Of a stretch of 37,489 nt of DNA, positions 9,021-17,340 are shown in pieces. The position numbers were made by a program, and so were the translations under genes. Source of the DNA: Metabacillus fastidiosus NBRC 101226 (lineage in GTDB: Bacteria > Bacillota > Bacilli > Bacillales > Bacillaceae); contig NZ_BCVG01000028.1 in assembly GCF_001591625.1 (NCBI RefSeq), forward strand, positions 1-37,489, given 5' to 3'. The notes under the pieces were generated by a model, which saw only the letters and a list, made by a program, of their open reading frames with translations, was not told where the DNA came from and did not search any database. Within the stretch, counting starts at the first letter, position 1. Each line of letters opens with the position of its first letter.

Positions 9021-9065
9021 TGTAAGGAAATCCCCCTCCCTGAATTGTGAAGATAATTTAAAATG

Positions 9066-10058
9066 CTATTTTGCTATACAATTTTTAAATTGTTCTTCAA
9101 GTTCTTTTTTATTGAGATTTTTCCCGATAAATACAAGCTCGCTCACCCGTATTTCATCTTGTTTCCATTTACGGTCGGGTACTCCTGAAAAAAGCATATG
9201 AAGCCCTTGGAATAATAGACGATGTTCTATTCCTTTTATATGAAGAATTCCTTTATAACGCAGTAAATCTTCTCCTTTTTCTTGAATAAGATAACTCATC
9301 CAGCGATTTACTTTATCTAATTCAAGCGGCTTCTCTTCCCTGAATGCAATGGAGGATACTTTATCATCGTGATGGTGATGATGATGGTCATCCAGGAAGT
9401 GTGGATCGATTTCAAGCTTATGGTTTACATCAAATGTATGAATACCTAGAATTTCATTTAAATCTACATTACAATTTTGGGAATGAATTCTCTTAGCTGC
9501 AGGATTCATATTTGTAATCCGCTGTTCTACCGTATGTAACTGTTCATCACCTACAAGATCTGTTTTATTTAAAATAATTGTATCAGCAAAAGCAATTTGC
9601 TCCTGTGCTTCGTCATGGCCATCAAAATGCTTCGTAATATGCTTACTATCTACTACTGTGACGATACTGTCTACCTCAAATTCTTCTGATAATAATTCGT
9701 CCATGAAGAAAGTTTGAGCAACAGGGGCTGGATCAGCAAGACCGGTTGTTTCAATTAATACTCGATCAAAATTCACCTCACCCTGCTCCATTGAAAAAAT
9801 AAGAGTTCGCAAAATACGAATTAAATCTCCTCTTACTGTGCAGCATATGCAGCCATTATTCATTTCTAAAATCTGTTCGTCTGAATTTACAACTATCTGA
9901 TTATCAATTCCTATCTCCCCATATTCATTAACAATAACTGCGATTTTTTGATCGTGTTTTTCTGTTAATATACGATTTAAAAGAGTTGTTTTTCCGGCTC
10001 CTAAATATCCAGTTAAAATAGTGACAGGAATCTTTTTTGTTTTTATAAATGTCATCAT
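9066..10058 (-). CDS. G3E (COG0523) metallochaperone GTPase, CobW/ZagA(YciC)-like
   Basis: GTP-binding protein of the CobW/YjiA/ZagA family. It shows a Walker A P-loop (GYLGAGKTT), the family-defining CICC metal motif (C-x-C-C, about 50 residues after the P-loop), a NKTD guanine-specificity motif, a histidine stretch (HHHHHH) in the linker and a C-terminal CobW_C domain. Such proteins deliver Zn2+ (ZagA, YciC) or Co2+ (CobW) to client enzymes. The frame is open to ATG 10070, but the GGAG upstream of ATG 10058 (starting MMTFIKTKK) is the better site. The Zur-like operator upstream favours zinc; the CbiW-like partner keeps cobalt possible. Confidence 0.9.
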   Translation of the reverse strand: MMTFIKTKKIPVTILTGYLGAGKTTLLNRILTEKHDQKIAVIVNEYGEIGIDNQIVVNSDEQILEMNNGCICCTVRGDLIRILRTLIFSMEQGEVNFDRVLIETTGLADPAPVAQTFFMDELLSEEFEVDSIVTVVDSKHITKHFDGHDEAQEQIAFADTIILNKTDLVGDEQLHTVEQRITNMNPAAKRIHSQNCNVDLNEILGIHTFDVNHKLEIDPHFLDDHHHHHHDDKVSSIAFREEKPLELDKVNRWMSYLIQEKGEDLLRYKGILHIKGIEHRLLFQGLHMLFSGVPDRKWKQDEIRVSELVFIGKNLNKKELEEQFKNCIAK

Positions 10059-10070
10059 CTTTTTCTCCAT

Positions 10071-10463
10071 TCATATAATTTTTGATACTTTCTTCACTTT
10101 TTCTTTATTTTTAAAAATACCAGTGACTACTTCAGGTGTACGTTCGAAACTTTGCCCGTCAAATGAATGGCTTATTTTCTGTTCGTAATTCTTATCAGCG
10201 AGAAGGGAGCAAATAAAGGAGGAGGCATCTTCCGGTTTTAAATCGATATACCATACTCCTTTTGGATAATCGATTACAACGCATTTGTCATGGCATCTTC
10301 CATTGCAAAGTGTACGTGTTGTATGGATCGTATTATCTGCTTCCCGATTTGAAATCTCCTGGCGGAGAGCTCTAGTAAGTTCTTCTGCTCCAGCCCGGTT
10401 GCAACTGCTGCCATTACAAATAAGAATATGATGTTTTGTATTGCTTAAATTCCATGTAGCCAT
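10071..10463 (-). CDS. CbiW-like thioredoxin-fold (2Fe-2S) ferredoxin paralogue
   Basis: The 130-residue protein is closely similar to CbiW encoded at 16943: both start MATWNL, and both share LICNGSSC, a central TRxxCNGRC motif, and nearly identical spacing. Cysteines C16, C21, C53 and C57 match the four-cysteine set of thioredoxin-like 2Fe-2S ferredoxins; an additional C61 and C85 are specific to this copy. It is the first gene of the minus-strand operon and its TGA stop abuts the next frame. A TAGGAGG site precedes the ATG. It probably arose by duplication of cbiW and carries electrons or metal for the neighbouring chaperone; the role is not established. Confidence 0.85.
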   Translation of the reverse strand: MATWNLSNTKHHILICNGSSCNRAGAEELTRALRQEISNREADNTIHTTRTLCNGRCHDKCVVIDYPKGVWYIDLKPEDASSFICSLLADKNYEQKISHSFDGQSFERTPEVVTGIFKNKEKVKKVSKII

Positions 10464-10524
10464 ATAGCAAGCCTCCTAAGTAAAGAGAAATTTGATGAAG
10501 ATTATCTCGTTGGCTAGTTAATTT

Positions 10525-10545
10525 AAATAATAACCATTCCGATTT
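10525..10545 (-). promoter_or_regulatory. Candidate Zur box (zinc-responsive operator)
   Basis: Read on the minus strand, the 21-base site is AAATCGGAAT-G-GTTATTATTT. Against the Bacillus Zur consensus (AAATCGTAAT-N-ATTACGATTT) it matches 9 of 10 positions in the left half and 7 of 10 in the right. It starts at the base right after the -10 hexamer of the promoter at 10546-10574, the position expected for a repressor. The assignment is by consensus from memory. Confidence 0.65.
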
Positions 10546-10574
10546 ATTTTAATTCATTTTTAATCAATAAGCAA
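10546..10574 (-). promoter_or_regulatory. Sigma-A promoter of the CbiW-like/G3E/SufU-like operon
   Basis: On the minus strand a -35 TTGCTT, a spacer of exactly 17 bases and a -10 TAAAAT are present. Transcription would begin within the adjacent Zur-like palindrome, about 80 bases before the first start codon. Confidence 0.65.
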
Positions 10575-10667
10575 ATGAAGATAATAATCTAATATTGCAG
10601 TATATGTTTTTAAATAGTTCTCAACTTATCCTTTATATCTGTTTAAATGTTACTAATCTAGTAAATA

Positions 10668-10695
10668 TTGAAACATCTCTCCTTAATGATAAACT
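10668..10695 (+). promoter_or_regulatory. Possible promoter of the two-component system
   Basis: TTGAAA and TAAACT are separated by 16 bases, about 35 bases upstream of the response-regulator start. It is plausible but not strong. The rest of 10464-10729 holds the divergent promoter described separately. Confidence 0.35.
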
Positions 10696-10729
10696 AAAAC
10701 TATAAAAACAATGAGAACGGGTTGGATGA

Positions 10730-11431
10730 ATGATGAAGAGAAGAATACTCATTATTGAAGATGAAATAGATATTGCTCGTATAGTAAAGGATTATTTAAA
10801 TATCAATGGATATGAAACTGCTATTGCTGAAAATGGACAGGATGCATGGCATCTTATTCATACGTTAAATCCTGAATTTATTATTTTGGATCTAACTCTT
10901 CCTGATATAGATGGGATTGAACTTTGCCGTCAAATTCGTGAGGAAGTCGATACACCAATTCTTATCCTTAGTGCAAGGGGAAGCGATACCGATAAGGTTC
11001 TTGGACTTGGATATGGTGCAGACGATTATATGACAAAACCGTTTTCCTTTACTGAGCTTGTCGCAAGGATAAATGCTCATTTACGCAGATTTGAAAGTTT
11101 GGAAAAGAAAAAAGAAAATGACTCCATTTTACAGTTTGGCACAAATGTTATTGATAAAAGTGCATATAAAGTGACTGTAGACAGCAAAGCTGTTTCATTA
11201 TCAGCAAAAGAATTTGAACTTTTATATTTTTTAGCAAAACATAAGAATCAGGTTTTTACTAAAACTCAGTTATTAGATGCAGTATGGGGATACACAAATT
11301 ATGGAGATGAGAATACGATAACTGTCTATGTTAGAAGAATAAGAGAGAAATTCGAGATTGATCCGTCAAACCCTAAATATCTTAAAACAATATGGGGTGT
11401 CGGTTATAAATTCAGTTTTGATGAAGAGTGA
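10730..11431 (+). CDS. OmpR/PhoB-family response regulator
   Basis: This 233-residue transcription factor has a receiver domain (about 4-117) with acidic pocket E10/D11, phospho-acceptor D54 (FIILDLTLP) and conserved K103 (YMTKPF). A winged-helix C-terminal DNA-binding domain follows (about 135-230; ends VWGVGYKF-like). It is phosphorylated by the histidine kinase encoded 15 bases downstream. Likely targets include its own operon and the following ABC exporter. Two ATG codons (10730, 10733) are possible starts; no strong ribosome binding site decides between them. Confidence 0.94.
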   Translation: MMKRRILIIEDEIDIARIVKDYLNINGYETAIAENGQDAWHLIHTLNPEFIILDLTLPDIDGIELCRQIREEVDTPILILSARGSDTDKVLGLGYGADDYMTKPFSFTELVARINAHLRRFESLEKKKENDSILQFGTNVIDKSAYKVTVDSKAVSLSAKEFELLYFLAKHKNQVFTKTQLLDAVWGYTNYGDENTITVYVRRIREKFEIDPSNPKYLKTIWGVGYKFSFDEE

Positions 11432-11445
11432 GATTGGAGAAATAA

Positions 11446-12882
11446 ATGTATTTAACTAAATGGATTAAAGGATGGTTAATTGCGGCTAGTATTTGTATCG
11501 TTATTATGACGGGAGGTGCAGCTTACTTATTTTTTGACGGCTTTAAAAATGAAAGTGAATCTCCACCTGATTATGTAATTAATCAGGTACGTTTAAAAGT
11601 GAGTGACATTATGCTTTACTTGGGGCAGTATTATGAGCATCTTCATGATGATCCAAAGCTTCAGCATACTCTTCAAGCAATATGTGAAAAGAGCGGAATA
11701 AATGTAGCAGTGGCAAGGCTGGACGGAGAGATTATATTTACTTCCTCAAAAGAACAATCTATCCAAACGATTGATATGAAAAATGCTGTTCATTATGATT
11801 TATACACTTCAAGAATAGACAAAGATCATGTGAAAATTGCCTTTCCTATTGTGGATGATCAAACAAAAGTTCAGGTTGGGAATGCTATTTTTATGATATC
11901 CTCCAATATTGTTTCAATTAAAAAGTCTCATACAGTAAATATTGCTGTTTACATAATCATCGCTTTCTTTTCTATCATTTTATTCGTTTTACTGTCTGTC
12001 TTAAGAAACAAAATTAAATATCATACTATTCTGCCGATCAGCAGATTAAAAGATTATTCAGAAGCTATTTTAAAAGGTGACTATGAACAAAAGGCACAAT
12101 ATAAAGAAATGGATGAAATAGGAGAAGTTTATGCAATGTTTGATCAGATGAGAATGGAGATTAAACATCTCAGCAAATGCAGGGATGAGCAGGAAAATGC
12201 ACAAAAAGAGCTGATCTCTAATATTTCTCATGACATAAAGACTCCTTTGACTACTGTGAAAGCTTACATTGATGCAATCATTGACGGAGTGTGCCCAGAT
12301 CAAGAATCAATGATGGGCTATGTGAAAGTAATGCAAGTGAATACGGATAAAATGGCGAGATTAGTTGAAGATCTTTTATTGCATGCTCTTAGAGAGTTAG
12401 GACAGGTGTCTGTCAATCCGACAGAACAGTATAGCAAAGCCGTATTTAGGAGAATTTTAAAGCCTATTGGTCATCTCGTTCAGACGAGCGGTATTACTTT
12501 TATAGAACCAGAAGAAATTCCTGATGTTTTAATTAATGTAGATGAGCACAGATTAGAGCAGGTTATTTCTAATCTTATTGCAAATGCTCTAAAGCATACT
12601 TCCCCGGGTGATAGTATAAGTGTCACAGTACAGCAGGAGGAAAAGGATCTGAAAGTAACGATAGCTGATACAGGGATGGGCATTCTTCCGGAAGACATGC
12701 CTTTTATTTTTGAGCGCTATTTTAAAGGACAAACGGGGCTTCATCATAGACAAAGGAATGAAGGCTATGGATTAGGTCTTTCTATTTGTAAATACATTAT
12801 TGAATCTCATAATGGACAAATCTCATTTAAAAGTTTAAAAGGGAGCGGAACGGTTTTTTATTTTTCAATCCCTTTATGTTAG
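11446..12882 (+). CDS. Sensor histidine kinase
   Basis: The 478-residue membrane kinase has TM1 at about 9-30, an extracytoplasmic sensor region of roughly 130 residues, TM2 at about 164-186, a HAMP-like linker (PISRLKDYSEAI), a HisKA domain with phospho-acceptor H262 (SNISHDIKTPLT), and an HATPase domain with N box (NLIANALKHT), DTGMGI and GYGLGLSI motifs. The large external domain sets it apart from the short BceS-type intramembrane kinases. It pairs with the regulator upstream. The ligand is unknown, but its position before an ABC exporter suggests it senses an antimicrobial or envelope stress. Confidence 0.94.
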   Translation: MYLTKWIKGWLIAASICIVIMTGGAAYLFFDGFKNESESPPDYVINQVRLKVSDIMLYLGQYYEHLHDDPKLQHTLQAICEKSGINVAVARLDGEIIFTSSKEQSIQTIDMKNAVHYDLYTSRIDKDHVKIAFPIVDDQTKVQVGNAIFMISSNIVSIKKSHTVNIAVYIIIAFFSIILFVLLSVLRNKIKYHTILPISRLKDYSEAILKGDYEQKAQYKEMDEIGEVYAMFDQMRMEIKHLSKCRDEQENAQKELISNISHDIKTPLTTVKAYIDAIIDGVCPDQESMMGYVKVMQVNTDKMARLVEDLLLHALRELGQVSVNPTEQYSKAVFRRILKPIGHLVQTSGITFIEPEEIPDVLINVDEHRLEQVISNLIANALKHTSPGDSISVTVQQEEKDLKVTIADTGMGILPEDMPFIFERYFKGQTGLHHRQRNEGYGLGLSICKYIIESHNGQISFKSLKGSGTVFYFSIPLC

Positions 12883-12977
12883 ATAATAACAGTAATAATT
12901 TATTAATATTTCGATAATTTTTATTCAATAACTGCCCTATACAATGAATATATCATTCTAACTAGGAGGGCTGAATA

Positions 12978-13736
12978 ATGACAAAAAAGCCAATTATTAA
13001 TGCTGTGAATCTTTGTAAAACATATTCAACAGGCAGCGAACAATTTCATGCAATTAGAAATATTGATTTAGATATATATGAAGGTGATTTCACCGTCATA
13101 ATGGGGAATTCAGGGTCAGGAAAATCTACGCTTCTTTATCTTTTAAGCGGTCTTGATAATATAACCGCCGGAGAAGTGTATTTTAATGGGAAGCGTATTG
13201 ATAAGTTTAAAGAGAAGAAGATTGCAAATTTTAGAGCTGAGGAAATCGGCTATATTTATCAGAGTATAAACTTAGTACCTGATCTCACAATATTAGAGAA
13301 TATTACCTTGCCGGGATATATTGCAGGAAGGTCGAAAAGTGAAGTGTACAGTAAAGCACTTTCACTTATGAAGGCAATGGATATTGAAGAACAGAGCAGC
13401 CGTCTTCCATCTCAAACTTCCGGAGGACAGCAGCAAAGGGCTGCTATTGCAAGGGCATTAATTAATTCACCAGCTGTTATATTCGCTGATGAACCGACAG
13501 GAAGTTTGAACTATGATCAGGGTGTCGCTGTTTTGGATATTTTAACTGAAATGAATCGTAAAGGGCAGTCTGTTGTAATGGTAACTCATGATATAAAGGC
13601 AGCATGCAGAGCAGATCGTCTCATTCTTATTAAGGATGGGAAAATTGCCGGTGTATTGGAGTTTGAGAAGTACAAAGGGGATAATACTCAGGACAGAGAA
13701 AATGTTATATTTTCTTATGTTTCGGAGAGGGAGTGA
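12978..13736 (+). CDS. ABC transporter ATP-binding protein (MacB/LolD-like)
   Basis: This 252-residue nucleotide-binding subunit has Walker A GNSGSGKST (about 43-51), the Q loop, a signature TSGGQQQR (a variant of LSGGQ), Walker B VIFADEP and the H-loop histidine in VMVTHD. It forms a complex with the permease whose gene overlaps it by four bases (GTGA). The family exports peptides or antibiotics, or works as a mechanotransducer. AGGAGGG precedes the ATG. It follows the kinase gene by 95 bases without a clear terminator, so readthrough from the two-component genes is possible. Confidence 0.93.
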   Translation: MTKKPIINAVNLCKTYSTGSEQFHAIRNIDLDIYEGDFTVIMGNSGSGKSTLLYLLSGLDNITAGEVYFNGKRIDKFKEKKIANFRAEEIGYIYQSINLVPDLTILENITLPGYIAGRSKSEVYSKALSLMKAMDIEEQSSRLPSQTSGGQQQRAAIARALINSPAVIFADEPTGSLNYDQGVAVLDILTEMNRKGQSVVMVTHDIKAACRADRLILIKDGKIAGVLEFEKYKGDNTQDRENVIFSYVSERE

Positions 13737-16126
13737 CCATCATGTACACAGTATGGATGCTCGCATTATCGAATATAAGAAAGAGGAAAATTCAAAATGG
13801 ATTAACAGCAATACTTATTATGCTGGCAACGATACTGCTTACAACTTCCATTGTTGTTATTTTAAATAACGAAAATTCATTTGAAGACATGCATAATAAA
13901 ACAAATGGTTCCCATCAATTGCTTCAGTTTGAACAGGGATTGCATGATCCGCAAATAGTACATCAGTGGTGGAAAGAACAAGATGGGGTGAAAGTGTCTG
14001 AACTGATACGGTATCGTAATTTGTCCAGAACAGTGTACAAAGACAAGGAAATTCCAAATTTATATGCACATATGATGGAAACACCAAATGTTCCCTTTGC
14101 TGTTGATAAACTTATTTTTGCCCAAGGGAAGGAAAGGCTGATTCCTGAAGAGGGTACGATATGGATACCGACTTCTTTAGCATATTCTAATGGTATCTCT
14201 ATAGGGGATAATCTTACATTTAATTCAGGTGAAAATGCTTTTAAGTTAAAAGTATCAGCAGTTGTTGTTGATATTCCGTTTGGAGCACCTTTTACCACTA
14301 ATGCTAGGATATGGATGAATACCCAAGACTACAGAAAATATGTTCAATCAATGCAAGGTAAGGACATGTACATGATGGGTCTTAGATTCGATCATTATGA
14401 TCAAAATGTGAAAGAATGGAGTAATTTTGAGAAATTTCTCGGCACAGCTTATGTTGAATTGAAAACAGAATTTGAAGGAATATCATCATTTTATCTCATT
14501 ATTAATAAAATAATTGGATTTATCATGATTTTTCTTGGAATTATTATGATAGGTGTCGCTTTATTTACAATTGGATTTACTATTTCAGATGCTATTTTAG
14601 CTAGTTATAAAACAATCGGTGTTCTGAAATCATTAGGCTTATCATCAATTAAAATAATAAGCACATATGTCGCTCAATATGCTTTTTTGACTATTATTTC
14701 GATTATTCCGGGTTTGATTTTCAGTCATTTTATGTCCCGGATGATAGTGGAAAGCTCCTTATCCAACTTAAAAACGGAAAAATCACAAATTGTTATTCAA
14801 GGAACTGATATTTCTTTCGTAGTAGGAGCTGGAGTGCTTTTAATTATCATTGCTTATGTGCTCATTTATGCAAATAAAGTGCGTTTTATACAGCCGGTAC
14901 AGGCTATTAAATATGGTATGTCAGAACTGGAAAATAGTAAAATGACGAGCCGTTTCAGCTTAACAAAAAGTAATGGAAGCAAATATTCAGTTGTTTTTAT
15001 GATCGGTTTAAGAAATATATTAAAAAATATAAAAGGCTCGGCTTTGATGATTATTTTAACAATGATCACTTCTGCTGTACTTGTTTTTGGCTTTACTCTT
15101 ATTAACAGTATTATTTCTCTTCAGCAGACTGCACCATTATGGGGGTATGATTCATCAAATATTGCGGGTACCATTTTTAATAAAGAAGTATTTTCGAAAA
15201 AAGATTTAGAAAGAGATTTATTACATGATAAAAGGGTGAAGAATATTGGCTGGTTCAGCCAAAAAAATGGAACTATTCCTCCAAGAGATCAAAATATGGA
15301 GTCGATGAATATAAGTATAAACATTATCGAAGGAAACTATGATGAACTTGGGTTTGCAGTGCTGAAAGGAAAGAATCCGCGAAATAAAAATGAAATAGCA
15401 CTTGGTATTAATGTAGCAAAAAAATTTAATAAAGATGTTGGTGACATTTTAGAATTGTATATAGATGGTAAAAGACAGTCGTTTACTATTACAGGAATTT
15501 ACCAGGCGATTTCAAATATGTCTAATTCAGTAAGAATCAAATCAGATGTGATAACAGCATATTTGCCTGATTACAGTGATGTGGGAACATGCTATATAAA
15601 TTTAAAAGATAATAAAGAAGCAGATCGTTTTGTTAATGAATTAAATATGAAATACAAGAAATTTTTAACAGTATACACACAGCAAACACTATTAGACACA
15701 GTCTTTAAAGAAGCTATATCTGTTTTAATTATACCAATGAGTATGATGTGTCTGCTGTTTATAGCGGTAACCTTCATTATTATTTATAGTATTTGCCGTA
15801 TTAATATTAGAAAGGAAAGTAAAACATATGGTATTTATAAATCTATCGGTATGACTTCTAATAGGATTAGAGCGTCTGTAACTGGAGGAATTGCTGTTCT
15901 TTCAGCAACTGGTTCTTTCTTCGGTATATTTGCCGGTATTTATGTATTGCCGATTGTCCTTGAAGGTACTCTTTCTAATTACGGTATTGTTCATTTCCCT
16001 TTAGTTTTAAATTGGTCGGGAATTATTTTATTCTCAGTTGTGAGCGTACTTTCAGCAGTTCTCGGTTCATGGGTATCTTCTAAAATAATTAATAAAACAT
16101 CTCCTCGGATTCTTGTTACTGATTAA
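13733..16126 (+). CDS. ABC transporter permease with two FtsX domains
   Basis: The 797-residue membrane subunit starts with TM1 near residues 22-45 and has a large extracellular domain (about 50-245). An FtsX core of three helices (about 250-375) is followed by a second half with the same plan: a helix at about 425-450, an external domain, and FtsX helices at about 660-785. This duplicated arrangement is typical of Gram-positive MacB/YknZ-like or antimicrobial-peptide exporters. The start is GTG 13733, inside the ATPase stop; ATG 13742 is an alternative. Substrate is unknown; the adjacent two-component system suggests inducible export. Confidence 0.92.
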   Translation: MTIMYTVWMLALSNIRKRKIQNGLTAILIMLATILLTTSIVVILNNENSFEDMHNKTNGSHQLLQFEQGLHDPQIVHQWWKEQDGVKVSELIRYRNLSRTVYKDKEIPNLYAHMMETPNVPFAVDKLIFAQGKERLIPEEGTIWIPTSLAYSNGISIGDNLTFNSGENAFKLKVSAVVVDIPFGAPFTTNARIWMNTQDYRKYVQSMQGKDMYMMGLRFDHYDQNVKEWSNFEKFLGTAYVELKTEFEGISSFYLIINKIIGFIMIFLGIIMIGVALFTIGFTISDAILASYKTIGVLKSLGLSSIKIISTYVAQYAFLTIISIIPGLIFSHFMSRMIVESSLSNLKTEKSQIVIQGTDISFVVGAGVLLIIIAYVLIYANKVRFIQPVQAIKYGMSELENSKMTSRFSLTKSNGSKYSVVFMIGLRNILKNIKGSALMIILTMITSAVLVFGFTLINSIISLQQTAPLWGYDSSNIAGTIFNKEVFSKKDLERDLLHDKRVKNIGWFSQKNGTIPPRDQNMESMNISINIIEGNYDELGFAVLKGKNPRNKNEIALGINVAKKFNKDVGDILELYIDGKRQSFTITGIYQAISNMSNSVRIKSDVITAYLPDYSDVGTCYINLKDNKEADRFVNELNMKYKKFLTVYTQQTLLDTVFKEAISVLIIPMSMMCLLFIAVTFIIIYSICRINIRKESKTYGIYKSIGMTSNRIRASVTGGIAVLSATGSFFGIFAGIYVLPIVLEGTLSNYGIVHFPLVLNWSGIILFSVVSVLSAVLGSWVSSKIINKTSPRILVTD

Positions 16127-16140
16127 TCGTTAGGATTTTC

Positions 16141-16173
16141 AAAAAGAAGCTAAATTAGTTTTAGACTCTTTTT
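16141..16173 (+). terminator. Probable terminator after the ABC exporter
   Basis: An imperfect AT-rich hairpin (AAAAAGA..CTAAA paired with TTTTAG..TCTTTTT, one small internal loop) ends in five T residues, 15 bases after the permease stop. GC content is low, so its strength is uncertain. Confidence 0.55.
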
Positions 16174-16240
16174 AATGTAATGTAGTGAAGTAGATGGGGT
16201 TTAGGCGTATTCACTTTATAGAGACTAGGCTTATAAACCC

Positions 16241-16269
16241 TTGCATTGTCCACCATGTTCCGATAGAAT
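16241..16269 (+). promoter_or_regulatory. Promoter of the cobalamin operon
   Basis: TTGCAT, a spacer of exactly 17 bases and TAGAAT form a good sigma-A promoter. Transcription would start near 16276, about 45 bases before the first riboswitch aptamer and about 665 bases before cbiW. Confidence 0.6.
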
Positions 16270-16319
16270 ACTAAATGTATTCAATTAAAAATTAAATTAT
16301 ATATTTTCATATAGCTAGT

Positions 16320-16480
16320 AAATTAAGATGCCAAATAGAGCTTAATAGGGAATCCGGTGCATAATCCGGAACTGCCCCCGCAACTGTAAGTGCAGACGAA
16401 ATGAAATAGCCACTGTATAAATATATACGGGAAGGCTTCAAAGTAGGAGAAAGCACGAGTCAGGAGACCTGTCTTAGTTT
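16320..16480 (+). ncRNA. Cobalamin riboswitch 1 (first of a tandem pair)
   Basis: The conserved core of the AdoCbl riboswitch is present in order: AGGGAAtccGGTG, CCGGAACTGCCCCCGC, AACTGTAAG, GACGAAAT, CCACTG, GGGAAGGC, and the B12 box GAGTCAGGAGACCTGTC at 16457-16473. The closing P1 helix can be traced between 16320-16329 and 16471-16480 (core TAAGAT with GTCTTA). A downstream stem-loop near 16487-16522 probably contributes the expression-platform side of the kissing interaction, and the terminator at 16571 is the output. Cobalamin binding should promote termination. Confidence 0.95.
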
Positions 16481-16570
16481 ATGTAAGTTTCAGTATTTCT
16501 TCGGGGAGTGAGAAATTGAAATGACAGCGTAAAATAGATTGATATATTCTATTTTGGCTCATCGTTTCTG

Positions 16571-16599
16571 CCGCTCATTTTCCCTGGAGCGGTTTTTTT
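16571..16599 (+). terminator. Expression-platform terminator of riboswitch 1
   Basis: CCGCTC pairs with GAGCGG across a 10-nt loop, followed by seven T residues. There is no coding region between it and the second riboswitch, so it stops transcription before the second aptamer. Confidence 0.85.
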
Positions 16600-16621
16600 A
16601 TTTGTCTAAAACTAAATAGTA

Positions 16622-16794
16622 TATATTGCAAGGTGTATTAGCTTTTCAAAGCTAATAGTAAGAGGGAAGATAGTGAAAGTCTATCACGGTACCCGCCACT
16701 GTAATGAGGAGTTTCATTGTATGATGTCACTAATATTAATTGGGAAGACACAATGAAATGATGATTCAAAGTCAGGAAACCTGCCTTGTAATGA
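16622..16794 (+). ncRNA. Cobalamin riboswitch 2 (second of a tandem pair)
   Basis: A second, divergent aptamer follows only 23 bases after the first terminator. P1 pairs TTGCAAGG (16626-16633) with CCTTGTAA (16784-16791). A hairpin with stem TATTAGCTTT/AAAGCTAATA follows P1. The core has GAGGGAAGA, CACGGTACCCGCCACTGTAA, GATGTCACT, GGGAAGACA, and the B12 box AAGTCAGGAAACCTGCC (16769-16785). The poly-C stretch of the core is shorter than in aptamer 1, so its affinity or ligand preference may differ. Confidence 0.93.
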
Positions 16795-16869
16795 TACACT
16801 TCAAAAAACCTACGGGCTATAGGAAGAAGTGCTGATCATGTGTGATACAAATGTATTTGACAATTTTCC

Positions 16870-16902
16870 GCACCTCTATTCGAATAGGGGTGCTTTTTAT
16901 TT
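16870..16902 (+). terminator. Expression-platform terminator of riboswitch 2
   Basis: A long hairpin (GCACCTCTATT / AATAGGGGTGC, two-base loop, one G-T pair) is followed by a T tract. It sits 40 bases before the cbiW start and controls entry into the operon. Confidence 0.9.
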
Positions 16903-16942
16903 TTCTTTAAAAATATTAGCAATATAAAAAGGAGCCGATTTC

Positions 16943-17326
16943 ATGGCTACATGGAATTTAGAAAAAACAAATCATCATGTTCTTATTTGTAATGGAAGCA
17001 GCTGTATGAAAAAAGACGCGGAAGATGTAACAGAGGCAATTCGAAGTGAAATTACGAATTTGGATTTAGATCAAGTGATACATACATCAAGAACCCGCTG
17101 TAATGGACGCTGTAAAGATGCACCAGTCGTCATCGTTTATCCTGAGGGGACTTGGTATAAAGAATTTACACCTGAACTGGCGAGAACAATGGTGAAAGAA
17201 CATTTAATAGAAGGAAAAATAATGAATGATTCCGTCATTTATACATATGAGAATGGATCATTTTGTGCGCCAGAAAGCTCAGATTCTATATCTGGAGTCG
17301 AAAAGAAAGCTAAAGTGCAACAATGA
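16943..17326 (+). CDS. cbiW: CbiW, thioredoxin-like (2Fe-2S) ferredoxin of the cobalamin operon
   Basis: The 127-residue protein carries C16 and C21 in LICNGSSC and C53 and C57 in TRCNGRC, the cysteine set of thioredoxin-fold 2Fe-2S ferredoxins. In B. megaterium the equivalent gene is also first in the cobI operon, next to cbiH60. A redox role with the Fe-S-containing CbiH60 is the usual suggestion. An AAAAGGAG site precedes the ATG. The close paralogue encoded at 10071-10463 makes this one of two copies in the window. Confidence 0.9.
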   Translation: MATWNLEKTNHHVLICNGSSCMKKDAEDVTEAIRSEITNLDLDQVIHTSRTRCNGRCKDAPVVIVYPEGTWYKEFTPELARTMVKEHLIEGKIMNDSVIYTYENGSFCAPESSDSISGVEKKAKVQQ

Positions 17327-17340
17327 AGGAGGAACATAGT

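Noticed and set aside
9066-10058. Naming the GTPase cobW
   Set aside because: Its operon is preceded by a Zur-like site, and COG0523 members cannot be assigned to cobalt or zinc from sequence alone.
11446-16126. Calling the two-component/ABC region a BceRS-BceAB module
   Set aside because: The kinase is 478 residues with a large external domain rather than a short intramembrane sensor, and the permease is larger (797 residues) with a duplicated FtsX layout.
16601-16625. Possible second promoter between the two riboswitches
   Set aside because: TTGTCT and TAGTAT are only nine bases apart, too close for sigma-A recognition.
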